Assembly (NCBI RefSeq): GCF_023343835.1
Contig: NC_064438.1
Span: 16,907,077-16,971,076, forward strand
Length of the DNA stretch: 64,000 nt
Direction: 5' to 3'
Origin: Lagopus muta
Lineage: Eukaryota > Chordata > Aves > Galliformes > Phasianidae
Positions 1 through 13,900 of this stretch are shown one piece after another; positions within the stretch are counted from its first letter, which is position 1; each line of letters starts with the position of its first letter. The position numbers and the translations under genes were made by a program. The notes under the pieces were generated by a model, which was not told the DNA's origin, searched no databases, and worked only from the letters and a program-made list of their open reading frames with translations.

Positions 1-3000
1 CATCAGGAATTCCATGAGATGCAACCTGCTTTTAGAGACAGGCATCGGTCTTTATCCTCCTGCTCTTTGCCAGGTCAACCAACGAAAGCAACCAGAGTCC
101 CCTTGCAAGAGCCCAGTCCCATAAAACGTGCACGCATGGCATAAAAACACAAGCAGAAGAGCGCTGCCTTTTCAGATCACTGCTCCAAGTTTGCTTTCTC
201 CCTTTGCTTTTTTGGGAAGGCATTGGCAGTGCTCCCAATTGTGGGCTGCCTCAATGCACCCACAGCCCCCAGCCAGGCTCATCCTTCAGAGCCTGCAGTG
301 GCTTTGGGAGCTCAGCTCGTTGACTTCACCTTATGCTCAGGTTGGGCTTCATCTCTTTTATGGCAATCACCTGGTAGCCCGCTTCATTCAGTATACATGT
401 TCAAGCTGTGAAGAGAAGGAGGAAAGTATATCAGTAATAAAATGCACATTGGTCCAGTTTCCTCAATATCAAACTCAGTGCTCTAGTCTAGTTCTTATTT
501 TACTTTTTTAATTATTTTATTTAAGTACTCTACAGCCATTAATAAGCTTACACCAGCCCAGAATGCCATTAGGACTCAAGGAACTAGGATCTTGCCAGGA
601 TCCGGACAGCAATACTTACAAAGGGCTTTGTTTGACTTTGTTTTGGGTCTCTTTCCATCCAAGAGACATTTTTAGTTTGGCTGACACTCTTTGCAATTAC
701 GAGATGATGGCAGAAAGCCAGAACCCAAATCTGCTTTCTGAGCCCAACACAGCGCATTTGTGCCAAGGTAGGGTTTTACAACTTCTAAATGCTTTGTAAT
801 CAGCTAAGCAGGTTTTGCTCCTGTCGGATTTGCTTTGTAGTTTTAGTAAGGAAGTAGATGGTTTTCCTTCCTGCGATGCCTTTATCTACAAATGGCATCA
901 AAACTGAAGGCTGTTGTGCAGACAAGAGCTGCAGGTGGGGTACTGCTGCTCTCCTTTTCATGCCTTGCGTGTCATTACCTCATTTTTGCAGGTTCAGTCT
1001 CAGAAAAGCTATGCTTGCTTACAGCTGTTCCTCATTGCCAGGAGGGTGCCAATTGCTGGGAGGAGCCTGAATTTCAGCCCCAGGGCTGCTCCCCATTCTG
1101 CCCCTTCCCCTGACAGCAGTACTGGCAGTCTGCTATGTTTTGAGTCCTTTGCCCTGAGACTGCCTGAGCTCGTGAAGATTTTTGCTTGAGCCAGACTTGG
1201 GACTTTCAGGTGGAGCAGCCCCTTCCCCAGTGGTAGGATGCTATGCTGTCCTTGTGGGGATGTGGCTCGGGTAGTGACACGTCACACAGGGCTGGGGCTC
1301 TCCCTGTGGCACTGCTGCTCTGGGTACTTGAAGCCTTTTCATAGCTGGATTTTAAGAATGGGGGGATGCATGGAGAGCTGCAGGGAAGGAGGCTTGTTCC
1401 TTCAAGGCAGCTGGAGAAGGCCAACTGGACAGACACCAAAAACCTTGTGTTGGACTGCTGTGTCGAGGGCTCTGCCCTGGACACCATGATCGATAGTGGT
1501 GTTGGAGCACAGTCAGCTCTGCAACGTGGCTGCTTTGCTCAGGGAAAGCAGAGGGCCCAAGGCTAGACCCCAAGTTCATAGAAAATCCCAAGTTGGAAGG
1601 GACCCAACAAGGATCCCTGGCTCCACCCAGGACCACCCAAAAAAAATCAAACCCTGTATCTGAGAGCACTGATGTGCTCCCAGAAGGCACAGACACATGG
1701 GTAAGATGGTGGGCATCAGACAAGGAATTTGTGGGATTTGAATACAGCGCCTTCACCTGTTGCTGGAAGCTTTATGAAAACACAGAGCAGGAGGCTGCTG
1801 GAGGGCAACAGGAGGAAGCAAAGCAGGGGCTGGAGCATGTGCAAGTGCCTGGCCCAGGTCAGTGTTCCTCCCATCCCTGTTGGCACAGCAAGGATGCTCT
1901 GCACACCATCTGAAAGGCTGCAGGAATGTATTTTGAGTCTTCTGCTGAGCCTACATTTGGGAGAAAAAAATGGGAAAAAAATGAGGCCTATTTATGGATA
2001 CTGAAGATAGCTTGAGGCATCATCACTGACTGTAAGTCAAAGGGGCCTGCCCCTTATTATTGCACTTTCCCTAGATACAATTTGGTACCACATTTTTACA
2101 TTAACGTCTCCACTACAACACTGTAAGAGAGAAAACTCATTTTCAGATGGAAGAGTCACAGTACTGTTGGGAAGGGATAGAGCCATCCCAGAGCAGGGGC
2201 TATATTTTTCACCAGGGTACTCTGACAACGAGCTTAGAAAGAGGGAATCTCTCAGAGGTGGATTCAACTCATCCTTTCACACAACATCAGCTCTTTGTCC
2301 TGGGCCTTACTATGTAGTTGAGTGGATGCTGTTCGGTCGCCCTGGCTTCCTGTTCATGTGCTACAGCACTGTGCCATTACTGCTGGATACTGCCCTGCAG
2401 CTGCACTTTGGCATCTTATCACTAACAGCTTGGAGATTTGCATTGCATTTTGTCACTTACAGCTGGGAGATTTTTATTTTTCACTCTGGAATGAGCTGGA
2501 GCTGCTCTCAGCATTGTTTCCCCCAGGGACACGCCAACAAGGAAATTCAACAACAAACAGAAAACCAGATACAGCTGTTACAGATACCATGCACATCAGA
2601 TTTGGAAGAGATCCTTGGAATGCTAAAAGTACCTTCCAACATGCATTGCCAGGCTCTGGTTGCATAGGCTCAGGGCTGATCCTCCTGAGGAGCACAGGAA
2701 TTACCACCTGGAGCTGAGATACACAATATAGATCCAGATAGGACCTCCTCCTCTGTGAATGGGAAGGAACAGAGCTGAAGGTGCAGAAAACTAGGGTGAA
2801 TCAATGGAAAAAGTATGTGAAACCTCTGTGTTTGCTCCCTGGGATTGGGAGCACACCAAAACACACCTTAGATGCCAAGGATTTTCTTCACTATCTATAG
2901 TTTTTTCATCATGGTTCGTATTTTGATGAAGCTTCCAATATTTCCATTCATTCCTAGGGTCAGTAGCAGTGCTCTGTGACCCTCCCACGATCAAGGCATC

Positions 3001-4799
3001 GCCCCCATGGATGGTACCAGGCACACGGGTCTGATTTCTCTCCCATTACTAGAAGTACCACTACACAAACAGCTAGCTTGATTAAGCACAACCCACTTAA
3101 ATTTTCCAGTCACCCTGCCCATCACAGCTTTCATCATAGGAAAGAATGATGAATGGCACCAGCATGATGCCTAAATCAGGGCTGCACTAGGAAGCAGACC
3201 TCCCAGGTTTCCTCAGAGCCTGGCAGGACTCAGCCACCTTCTTGGCCCAGCCACTTCCTCTGAAATTGCTCCATGTCTTTTAGTGACTACCTGTCTCAGA
3301 GTTGAAATGCTCTGACAGCAGCTGTGGTTTTGGCAAAGGCACTCCTGTGAACTTCCTGCTCAACATCAGAAAGTCAAGCTTGTGGTTTGATGTATGCTGC
3401 TTGCTCTGGCACAGAGTTTGGGCTGAAATGAAACCAATTCCTCCCCAAGCCTGATGTCAAATCACAGCCCGTTTCATCCTGCCAGGAAACCTCATTCCTC
3501 CTCCACACAGGCACCTTTAGCCAGCGCCAAATGAGGGCTTGACCTCCAGATTCTTCCTCTACCAGGATGCTGAAGTGACTGCCTTCTTGGCTGTATGTAG
3601 TGAGGTAATCTGTGGAGTCAGTTACATGGAAAACATACATCACTGGTCCAGCACTAGGGCAGTGCAGGGCTGCACTGGAATAGGAGTGGAGATGTTCTTA
3701 ATCTCTAGGCACTCGAGCAACAATCACCCAGAAATAAGTAAGCCCCAGCTCTGCACCTGCTGGCCTGAGACATGAGATCCCAGAGCACCACCCTGTATCA
3801 CCTAAGGTGTGATATACTCTCTGCTGTACTCATGAACACAGCCCAAGAGAGGAGAACTGAAGAGAAGGGAAGGAATGGTTACTATGGCCAACGTGGGACC
3901 TGGCTGTCACTCAGAGACTTTGCTTTTTCATATATTCTTCATCACTACATTCTGCAGGGCTTAACTGGTTTACCTGCTCTTTTGAGCATCATTGTCATTA
4001 CTGAGCCACGGCATGGAGTAGCCCTCCAGGGGCAGTAAGGACAGTGAGATGCATAACACGGAGCTACAGCCAACCCTATGCAGCTCTGCGGGAGCTTAGG
4101 ATGCTCTGCAGCTTCCCCAGCATGCAAGACCAGTCCCTAGGCAACCTGCACCAGAGCCACCGGATGCACTGCAGGGAGTCTGCTGCCACTCAGCACAGCC
4201 CTGGGCGTGCACAGGCAGGGGGCACTGAGCAGATGATCTCAATTCAGTCCTAAGAAAATCACTGCTTACCTTTTCTAAGTCACAGCTTTAAAACAAATCT
4301 GACTGCAGCCTAAAAGCAAGACTGTATCCTCAAGCCTCCTAGGAAAACAGCACTAAGAATTTAGCTTTGGTTCCATTTTTCCATGAGAAAAGCCAAACCA
4401 ATTACACAACACTTTGAAATTCTTTAAAGAGTCTGAACAGACTTTTCTAGATGAAGAAAAAGATTCTGGTTCAGTAACAAAAGATCAGAAGAATGCACGG
4501 TTGAAAGAAACATACTGCTGGATAAAAGCATTGTTAAACACAACTGTTGTACAGAATGGGTTATGAAAACATTACAAACCCTCCCCCCCATCTTGATTTT
4601 TAAAAACTTATCCCCACAGCAGTTTCATAGCTTTCTTGGGTAAGATCCTGCAAGTGATTTGAGGAAATACGTAATGGAGCAATATAATCTCTTCAAACAT
4701 CTGCACTTGCACAAAACACAGCCAGCAGTCTCAGAGCATACCAGCTACAGCATCATCCTAGTTTAGTAGGAGGAAGGAGAGAAACAAGCATCGATGGAC
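1..4799. other. No recognised gene (downstream flank of INCENP-like gene)
   Basis: I see no open frame here that resembles a known protein family, and no series of GT-AG-bounded frames that can be joined. Short frames in this stretch lack conserved motifs. One CR1 fragment is listed separately. The last part is probably just the region beyond the poly(A) site of the minus-strand INCENP-like gene. Exons of a gene I do not recognise cannot be excluded without transcript data. Confidence 0.5.
1577..1672 (-). repeat. CR1 retroposon 3' fragment
   Basis: The plus strand reads like the reverse complement of an avian CR1 3' end: a 'catagaa' start, 'agttggaagggac', then 'ccaggaccaccc' and 'accctgtatctgagagc'. 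Boundaries are approximate. Confidence 0.65.
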
Positions 4800-4817
4800 T
4801 TTATTCAATGTTTTATT
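4800..4817 (-). terminator. Poly(A) signals of the INCENP-like gene
   Basis: Two AATAAA hexamers lie on the minus strand at 4817-4812 and 4805-4800, about 90-105 bp past the stop codon at 4909-4907. This is a plausible 3' end for the minus-strand gene. Confidence 0.7.
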
Positions 4818-4906
4818 TTTGTACAAAAAGGTTTAAAATGGTAAGCAATCTGCATGCTAAGAAAATAAAACCAATATGTCACACTATCCAAAAGCCATTT
4901 GTTTTC

Positions 4907-7900
4907 TCAGTTTTTGAAGTTGCAAGCTATGCCACAAGTTGATTTGGGCCCAGGTGGGGAATGCCAAACTGCTGAGCTCGTGCGTTTGAAATACCGAGGC
5001 TTGCTCTTGCCAAAAATATCTTCCAGCTTAGGGCTTGCTATCAACCCAAAGAGTTGGTCAACATTCACTGGATGATAGTACTGGTGCAGAATGGCTTGAT
5101 TAAGCTGAGACCCTATGAAAACAACCATATCAGAGAAACAGACTCAAGTAAGTTGTCAGTGCTCTGCTTAAGGTATCCTTTCCCTTAGAGCCCACAAGAC
5201 AGTTACTCTTCTTCACCCACACCCCCTAAACAAACACTGCAACCTGCACAGTGAATGCGATAAACAGTCTTCCTGCTCACTGTAAAGCTTTAAGCACCAC
5301 ATCCATCTCTGGGTTGCCAACATTTGTTTTATGTCACTTGTCACCACACTAGGAATACCCCAAACTTGCCACACCTTGGTTTACCACAGGGGGAGGGACT
5401 GCCTCAAAGTGGTGAGCCCACACCATTCTCTCACACCCTTGAATCCAAACACACACAGAACTTTGGTTTAGCTTTGACACAACAGCACTTGCAAGAAAGC
5501 AGATCCAGCCCCTCTCACCAAGCAGCTGCCAACAGTGCTGAAGTCTCACACTCCTGAACTGTACCTTAAGGAAGCTGAGATCATACTCAACAGATCTGGA
5601 GAGCTCCTGCTTCCCGGGGAAGGAATTAAAAGACTAATCAAACATGGCACCTACCATCAGCCCAGGCAGGGACAGGCTTCCGAGGTTCATTCTCATCATC
5701 TGTGGAGTCATCACTGTTCAGATCCATCCCATAGTTATTGGGGGACCTGGATTCTTTTGTGCCCTTTGAAGGCGCTAAGCAGGATGTGGAGATAGGTTTC
5801 TGAAACCACAGAGACAACATTTATGAGAGCAGCAAACATACCTTGCAGCCTGACAGAAGAGTTTGCTTTACCAGAGCAGGCTTACCCAGTCTGACCCCTT
5901 GCAGGCATCTCAAAGCTCTGGCATTAGCAAGACAAACAGGCTGTACTCAGATCCCAGATTAGATCCCACAGCAATATGGTGTTACTGTATCTACGGTAGG
6001 AACCCTCACACTAACCCAAAGCCATGAGTTAAGAGGGAGGTTTACAGTGCCCCATGTTGGTAGCCAGAAACAAGAACTGACAGCAGACCTTCTAGAGCAG
6101 ATTCTTGATATACACATTTACTTTCATTCCTAGTTCAAGAAACAGGAGAGCAGAAAGGTTACTCAACTGTGTGCGGGAAAATTTTCACCTACACAAGAAC
6201 TGAAACACTTGTAATATTCTTTTTTGACAGGTTATTTGGGTTGAAATTTCCAGAAGTGCTCAAATCCTTCTGGCTTTTTTTTTTTTCTTCCTCCCAGATC
6301 TGTTTTGAAACCATGACTTGAAAGCCAAGCCCAGAACTGTATACCACAGCAGGCAATGCAAACTGCAGAACTCAAACAGCTGCTTGCTCAACCTGCAGCT
6401 TTCTAGTTGTGGAGAACTGCCTGCCAGCATCTGGTGAGCATGGAGCTAGGGCTCCATTTCACTCTGAAGCTGCAGGTCAGAATAACACAAGACAAAGCCT
6501 GGAGGAACATGCTGCCTTTGTGGTGAAGAATAGGGAATGTCTGGAAGACCTGACAGTTGCATGTAGTACAGAAATGCCTATAAGTACTGACCAGAGGACA
6601 AGCCAGGAAAGGCATCATTATGGAGATACTGCCACAAACTACTGGCATACCTCTCTGAAGTGTCTGTACAGTGGAAAGCACAGTAGAAGGAATAAACCTG
6701 ATAAAACAGTGATAAAACAGTGCTACAGTTGCAGGGCTGTAGTTATGTTAGGATCACAGAGGTGTGGTACAAAGAAAGTAGAATCAAGTACTCTTTTTTA
6801 GTGCCCAGCAATAGTACAAAAGGCAATGGGAGCAGCCTAAACTGAATTTCAGGCAGTTGGCTGAACACCAGGAAATGCTTTTTTACTGTGGTTGTCCAGA
6901 GAAGACAACTTTCTTAGAGATAAGGAAAACCTGTCTGAAAACAGTCCAATGTAAGCTGCTTTACATGATCCTGCTTGAACAGAGGTGTTGGACCAGCTAC
7001 CTCCAGAGGACCCTTAACCTCCACTATTCTTTTTGCAGTGTTCTTCACATTTAATCCAAGTGCAGGAACAAGGAAATACAGATGTGCTTATTTACTCTGT
7101 ATAAGTACAAAACCAGTCACTGTATTCTGTGACTTGTAAGCCTCTTCTGGTTGTTTTTTTTTTTGCACATTGTTCTATAGCTCAAACCCATACACATGTT
7201 TGACAGTAGATCCGATTTTCACTCTCTACAACTGACATACATAATAAAGTCAGCCACAGGAAACCAGTCAGAAAGAGGCATTTACAGTCAGAAGGGACAC
7301 TCAGGGCTGACTGAGTCTTTTAGCAGCTTTTTCTCCACCCCTCCAGACTTCAGGAGTAAACAGTTCAAGTTCAAACAAGCATCTGGAGATTTAAGTAGCT
7401 AAATAGACTTCACAGGCAAGCCTGAATCAGTGCTGCTACCGTGTAGCTGAAGGCTCTGCAAGCTAAACTGACACCTCATGGTGTGCTGCCATCCTGTGGT
7501 CATTTCCAGCATCTTTTCAAGGAGAAAACAATTGCTTTTCGTTCATCTTCTCCTGTGCTGAACTCTCAGCTAAGTACCAGATAAGAAAAACTTCTCCATC
7601 CTCACTCTACACAACTTCAGTTAAACCTCAACAGTCTATTTTGAGGATTTCATCTCCTGGTCACCTTCTTCATCACAGCCAAGTCAGCAGGTTAACAACA
7701 AAACATAAGAGCAAATCAGATACCACAGATCCATTTCAAGGGCTCCACTGGAACTGAAGCTCACCTTCACAGTTTTGCTCAGCCACGTGCTGGAGGCAGC
7801 AGTAAAAGATTCTGGTTGCTCGATTTTCTTCTCTTCAGCCAGCTGCTGGGGCTCCTGCAGACCATGTCCCTTCTGTCAAGATACAAGAATTAAGCTATTC

Positions 7901-10900
7901 ATTAATGTTCACCCAAGCAAAACAAGCAGGCTATATCTGGAATTTATTTTCTGAAGAAATTCTCTATTCCTTTGTCTTCAGCAGGGTGAGGGGGAAGAAA
8001 TTAAGAATCACACAGATAAAGTGACAGCTGTCTTGGCTCAGATTCACATCAGTGAAGTCTCTAAAGCCTGCACTCTTATCACTTTCAGCTAGTTATTAGA
8101 GGTCACTGCAGTGGATTCTGGTTGCTTGCCTGTCTTCTACTGCTCAAGCAGCTGGTGCAGATGTTCTGGGCTTCCTTCCTTCTAACAAAGAGGAAAGCAT
8201 TGCAGTACTTCAGCTCCTTTTCAACCCACACCACTTGATCCAGGTGTTTCATCTGCCACTCTCCTTAACAGGGGAGAAGCTAACACAAGAGGAAGAGCTG
8301 TAGCCACTCTAAATTAGATTCAGCTTCTCTCTTACCTGGAGAAGCTTCACCATGCCCCAGTATAGTAACCAGTAACCAGCCCAGTTGCTGGTTATATGCT
8401 GGAATTCAAACTTTCATTAAATTTATATAGCAAAAATAGGAGCCCCATGGCTAACAGCTTCTAAACTAAGAGCAGTCAGAACAAAAAAGAAGAATTTATC
8501 CTCAAGAATGGTACCATTTGGGAGTTTGATTATGTTTTAAATTAGTGCAGAAGGCAGATGAGTGAGGGATTATTTAAAGTGGAAATAAAACATTACTATG
8601 ATATTTTGCAACAAGCAGCTTTGACTAATAGCTAACCTTGAAACACAAAGAAGTAACAGAGGACTTGGAAAGCAAGTCCCATCTTAAAAAAAAAAAAAAA
8701 GTCTGCACATTCTATGCCTTACTACTTTACAACAGGATTTGTCACAAGCCACTGTAAAGCCTCACCGCTGTGTTTTTATCAGTAAACACCATGGACTCCA
8801 TCTGTGAATAGGGGGCCTTCTCTTTCCCCCGCTGCTTGAGATCCCTGGGAAACAAAATTATACTTAAGTTACACAGAAAAGCACATTTCCAGCCTTCCCT
8901 CCTAGCTTTCTTACAGGCTCTTGCTTTAGCACCCCAAACCTTTGGAATCACCTGACACTCACATCAGATTCCCAATTGCAGAAATACTGTTTATATTTAT
9001 TGCTGCACCGTGCTTGTTGCTAAGGCCCCCTCTCCAGAATAGAAACAGGCTAATACCTCTCCTTCGTTTGTTCCACCTGTTGCTGCTCTACAAGATTTTT
9101 CAGTTCCAGAACTCTTCCTTTTTCCTCCACTTCAACTTCTCTCCTTTTCTGCAGCAGTTCTTGCTGCTCAAGTTCACATTCCTCCTGAAGAACAAACAGA
9201 TCTGTAACCCTCCAATTCAAGTCGGAAAAGATGGTGTGGATATGAAATGGGTGCTTTGAGACAAATCATGCTCATTAAATCCTTTTCTTATCTTCCACAG
9301 CCTACCCACTACCAGTTGGGCAGTATTTCCTTTCTGTCTCCACAGGTTCCCAGGTGCTCAAATCCAGCATTAACTGTCTAGACAGAAACCTTGCAGCAGA
9401 TACTTCGATTTCCCCAAATCCCCATGGCTCCTGGCAGTAACTGCTCCCTGTGCAACCAGGCAGATCAGTGCATGGATTCCTTTTCTTTTCTATGTGCAGG
9501 AGGGATCTAGAGCTGTTCTTACCAATTTCAGTATCTTCTGCTTCCGCACATCACTTTCCCAAGGTTTCTTTGATAGCTTTTTCTTGCTCCGTTCCTCAGA
9601 CACCTTTTCTTCCCGCACCTGTGAGAGACGCACCTGAAAAAGCCCCATGCATTTGCTCCACCACCCCTCATTTACCAAATGGAAGGTAGGGAGGATAGGG
9701 AGAGCTTCTTAAGTGTGAACACTGGCATTCAGTCTTATTCTAATAAGACTGAGAACCCAGCACCAGGCACCCGTGCACTGTAATTAGCACCAACCTTGTG
9801 CAAGTCCATCACTTACTACAGGTCATGTGATGAGAAACCCACCACCTGGAGTGCTGAAAGAAGAGCACAGAAGCTGTTACAGATATACAAAATACAAGCT
9901 TTCACCCTGTATGTGATTCTGTGCAGAACAAGGACATCTAGCATCTTGTGTTTAATCTCAAAATGCTGTATGCTGCAGCTGAGCTGCAGTACTGCAGTAT
10001 GAATTGAGGACCTGAAACCTGAGCCCCAGATACTGTGCTTTTGCCAGAGCTGTCCCAGTCACTGCATTATTCCTTCTTTTTCTAGGGCTGAGCTTTTCCA
10101 AAAGTCAGTCTAGCCCACTCCTTAAAGTGAGCAACCATATATTTTCCTGGAGCTCCATCCAGGTTAGCTTAACACAGCCTCCCTCATTTCTGAAGAACCT
10201 GTACTGTTGTACAAAAGCAGTTCACATATAGTCATCAATGGCTGATGCTGGCATACTTCTTTTCTATCTGTCCTTAAAAAAAGGGAGGAGACAAAGCCTT
10301 AAAAACAGACACAAAATGAAACACACACAGTTGTTGCTGCCACATCTACTAATCACGAGCATTCCTTGCTCACTTGCTAGCTTTTCCTTCCTGCCATGCT
10401 TCTGCAACCACTGTGGTTTCACTGTCTGTAATGTGGTACAAACAACTAGATGACACTGTCTCACTGCTGGGTCTGTTCACAGGACAGTCAAGGGATGCGG
10501 CCACATTCCTTGAACACAGAGCACTACAGACACTGCATGTCAGAACAGGAACGTGTAGAATCGCAGAGGTATGGAGAACAAAAGCCTCTCCTTGTTAGAC
10601 AGAGAATTTCAAAACCTATTTTAGATGCAGACTTTCCCACCACCTGATTAGTCACCGTGAGCAGCAGCCCTGTGCTTGCACACATCATGCCAGTGGCCTG
10701 TTTGCACCCGCTTGATCTCACAGCTCACTGTGATAATTTCATTATTCTGAATGGCTCAAAGCTTAGTCAGGCTTCTAACCTTTTCATCACTCTGTAAAAT
10801 CTTCTGTTCCATCCGTTTTTTCTTCTCTTCTTCCATTTGTTCCACTCGCTCTCGAGCCTGCAGTGCTTTCCTCAGTCGTTCTTCCCTCTTCCTGAGTAAT

Positions 10901-13900
10901 GTGTGTGCAAGAGGGGCCTGTTAGCTTTGTTTGCTCTAACACAGAGGATGACAAGGGAACAAGGATCTACGGTAGTAACTTGACTTTGTGGCTCATTTTC
11001 TAACACAGCAGCAGCCTGCCACGGATCATGAGAAAACAATTATTTTGCTCAAACTGCTTTGTCTGAGCTTAACCTCAGCTCACATGTGGATTTAGGCCAC
11101 CAGAAATCAGCAGGTGCTTTGCACTGATGCAGTTACTACTGCAGCAAGCCATGAGCATCCCTGCTTTCAGGTATGAGCCCAGGGATCATCTACTAAATGT
11201 TCCTTCTGGGCGGGCTGCACAAAGCATGGTATAGCAACACTGCCTGCCTGGCAGGAAAAAAAAAAAGAAAGACTTCAAGGCAACTCTGCACTGAACCAGG
11301 AAAGGAGCAGGATGTAAGGGACTCAACTCACTGCTTCATTTCTGCCTGTCTCCGTCTCTTTTCTTCCTCCACTTTCTTCTTCCTTTGTTCCTCAGCCTCC
11401 TGTTTCTTCCTGAGACTTTCCAGTCTCTGTCGCTCCTTCTCCTAAAGGGAGAGGAGTTCAGACTATACCAATTGCTGGGTCCTGTTTCTACCCTCAGGCT
11501 GCTTGTGCAGTAGCAGCTAGAGGCTAAGCTGCCTGCTAAACAAAGAAGTCCCTATCATGTTCGCCCACACACAGGGATGGAAAGTGAATAGTAGATAAGA
11601 AACAATGCAGATTTGGCAGCAGCACTTATTGAACTGCACCACCTTCTCAGAGCAGAAGAGTCATGGGGATGGCAGGGAAACACTTAAAGTCTTTCAGCTG
11701 TTCAGAATACATTTCAGGTAAGAGAAGTTACCCAGCACTCTGCAGCTGTAGGTGGCTGCCTGTAGTAAACATTTCGTGCCCAGGTCAGTGTTACCTATGT
11801 CAGCAAGTGGAAGAAGGTGGGAAACAAAGTGCAAGTAGTCATGCTTAGAGGCCAAAAGGTTTCTTAGCAGTTCCCAGCTCTGGCAGAATACACCTGCACA
11901 GGAGATCCTGCCACCTCACCACCACCATGATCAATTTACATTTTTGGATAGAAGAGTTGTGTGGATGCCAATGCAAGAAGAAAGAGCTGTTAGTGTTGTG
12001 AGACAAGAAGCACAACCATTATAGTCCTCCAACCCCACAGTTAAATGTGTCATTACTTACAACAAAGTCTCCCTGTAGAGAAAAGACACACAATGAATGT
12101 TTGTAAGAAATACCAGAAGCCTGCACCACCCCTGTTAGCTGCAGCTCCTTTCAAGTACACGCTAGGAAACCCACTGCATGACCCCACAGTCTGTCTTTCA
12201 GCCCTGAAGCAGCCAATTATGTGACAAAGGCAGATTCCCATTGTGAAATGAGACGCTTCCCATTTTACCACAATTGAACAGTTCTAGAACATAAAGTGTT
12301 TCTGCTGACTATAGGTAAAGCAGCGAGATTTCTCTGCATCTGAGGACAGATTGATGATTGGTACTAAACACAAAACCCTGGCTAGTAACAGTGTTTGTGG
12401 TCTTGCCTTGCTTCAACTGTCCAAACAGTTTCCCTCCACTGGGGAGGCTGAGGTAGAATCATGAGGACAATTTGCTGTTAAGACCTACACTGATCCATGG
12501 CAGCCAACAGAACCAGGAATATATTTGCGCTTTTCTGAACAGTCATCCTGCCACTCCCCCAGACTTGATCCTCTCCTCCATCTCTGTGAGGGGAAGTGGA
12601 ATTCTGATGCACCTTAAGATTAGGTCGGGTGGGAGTATTGCATTTGATGAAATTCTTTATGACACCTCCATGTCCTGTGGACCCAGAGGGTGTAAGTAGC
12701 TGGTTTCTCTGCACAGCCTGAAGGAAGTTTTTCAATGGTCTAACCACCTGAGAGGAAAAGATAGAAGGAAATTACCACCTGCTAGGGAAAGGAAGGCAAT
12801 GAGAGGCCATGGCAAAGACTCACCTTGCTAGCTGGAGAAGCAGAAGGTGGAGTCAGGTTTGCAGAATTCATGTGCTTGTCATCCAGAGGGGAGTGGGCAC
12901 CACCTCCTGGATGCTGGCGGTTCCATACAGCACCCATTGCTTGCTTATAGCTTCTTGTCCTGTTGGCATTAGCAAGAGGGACATGAAGTCTGCATTAAGC
13001 TCCTCAAGTATTAACAGGAACATTTTACTTACTGTTTCACAGATCCCTCTCCCTACCACTACCACCAGTTCGGCCTCCTAAGAGTCAGTAAACTATGGAG
13101 CAGGAGCACCATCTAGTCATTAATTATGGACAAGAAAGGCACCTGACAACTTGGTAAGGGAACACTCAAATTTCAGAGGAGTGATACACAACATCACTCC
13201 CATTCTCATTCCTCACTCTAATTCCCAGAAAGCAATGTATATCATATCTGGTATCAACAACAAAAGACAGACACAATCCACACGTGTTAGCAACTAGCTA
13301 TTCCCACCCACCTCACTGGCAGGGTTTCATTTGCTTTATAAACACTTTGGACATTCACAGAAACATGACCCTTGTCAGAAATCCCCCAATGTGCACCCAA
13401 TAATTTCAGTGGGAAACAGGGGGACCACCTTACTGCACAGCTGGGGTCCAATCCAGCAACAGTTCCAAGGAAAGCTGCAGATTCTGACCCATCACATATG
13501 GGTAACATAATTAAGCACCCACATGAGAACAGAGGTTACTGCTACTCTCCCTTCCCACCCATCATCCACAGCAAATCCACCCCAGCAAAACTTATCAGGA
13601 CAGACTAAGGACAAAGCTAAAAGCAGTTCACATCTCACATAAAACATCAGTAATATAAGCAGCGAGAAAATAAGTCAGGCATTCCAGACACTTGCACAAG
13701 ATAAAAATAAATAGGTAGGTCACCTGCTTGGGTTGCTGTCTGAAGCTACTCCCAGACCACCCCTTCATGAACCACTCAGAGCTGCATTTAAACCGTGAAG
13801 TAACAGCGCCGTTTTAGTAATCTTTGCTGATTTGTGCATGAATTAATCCATCTGGGATCCAGGTCTGGCTCAGGGAGCAAAAAAGGCCAGAGAAACCACA

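Noticed and set aside
13318-13339. Alternative exon 7 for the minus-strand INCENP copy (encoding ANETLPVR before a GTGGGT donor)
   Set aside because: Phase would fit, but the exon would be only 22 nt with a poor acceptor, and the segment at 14137 resembles the plus-copy exon much better.
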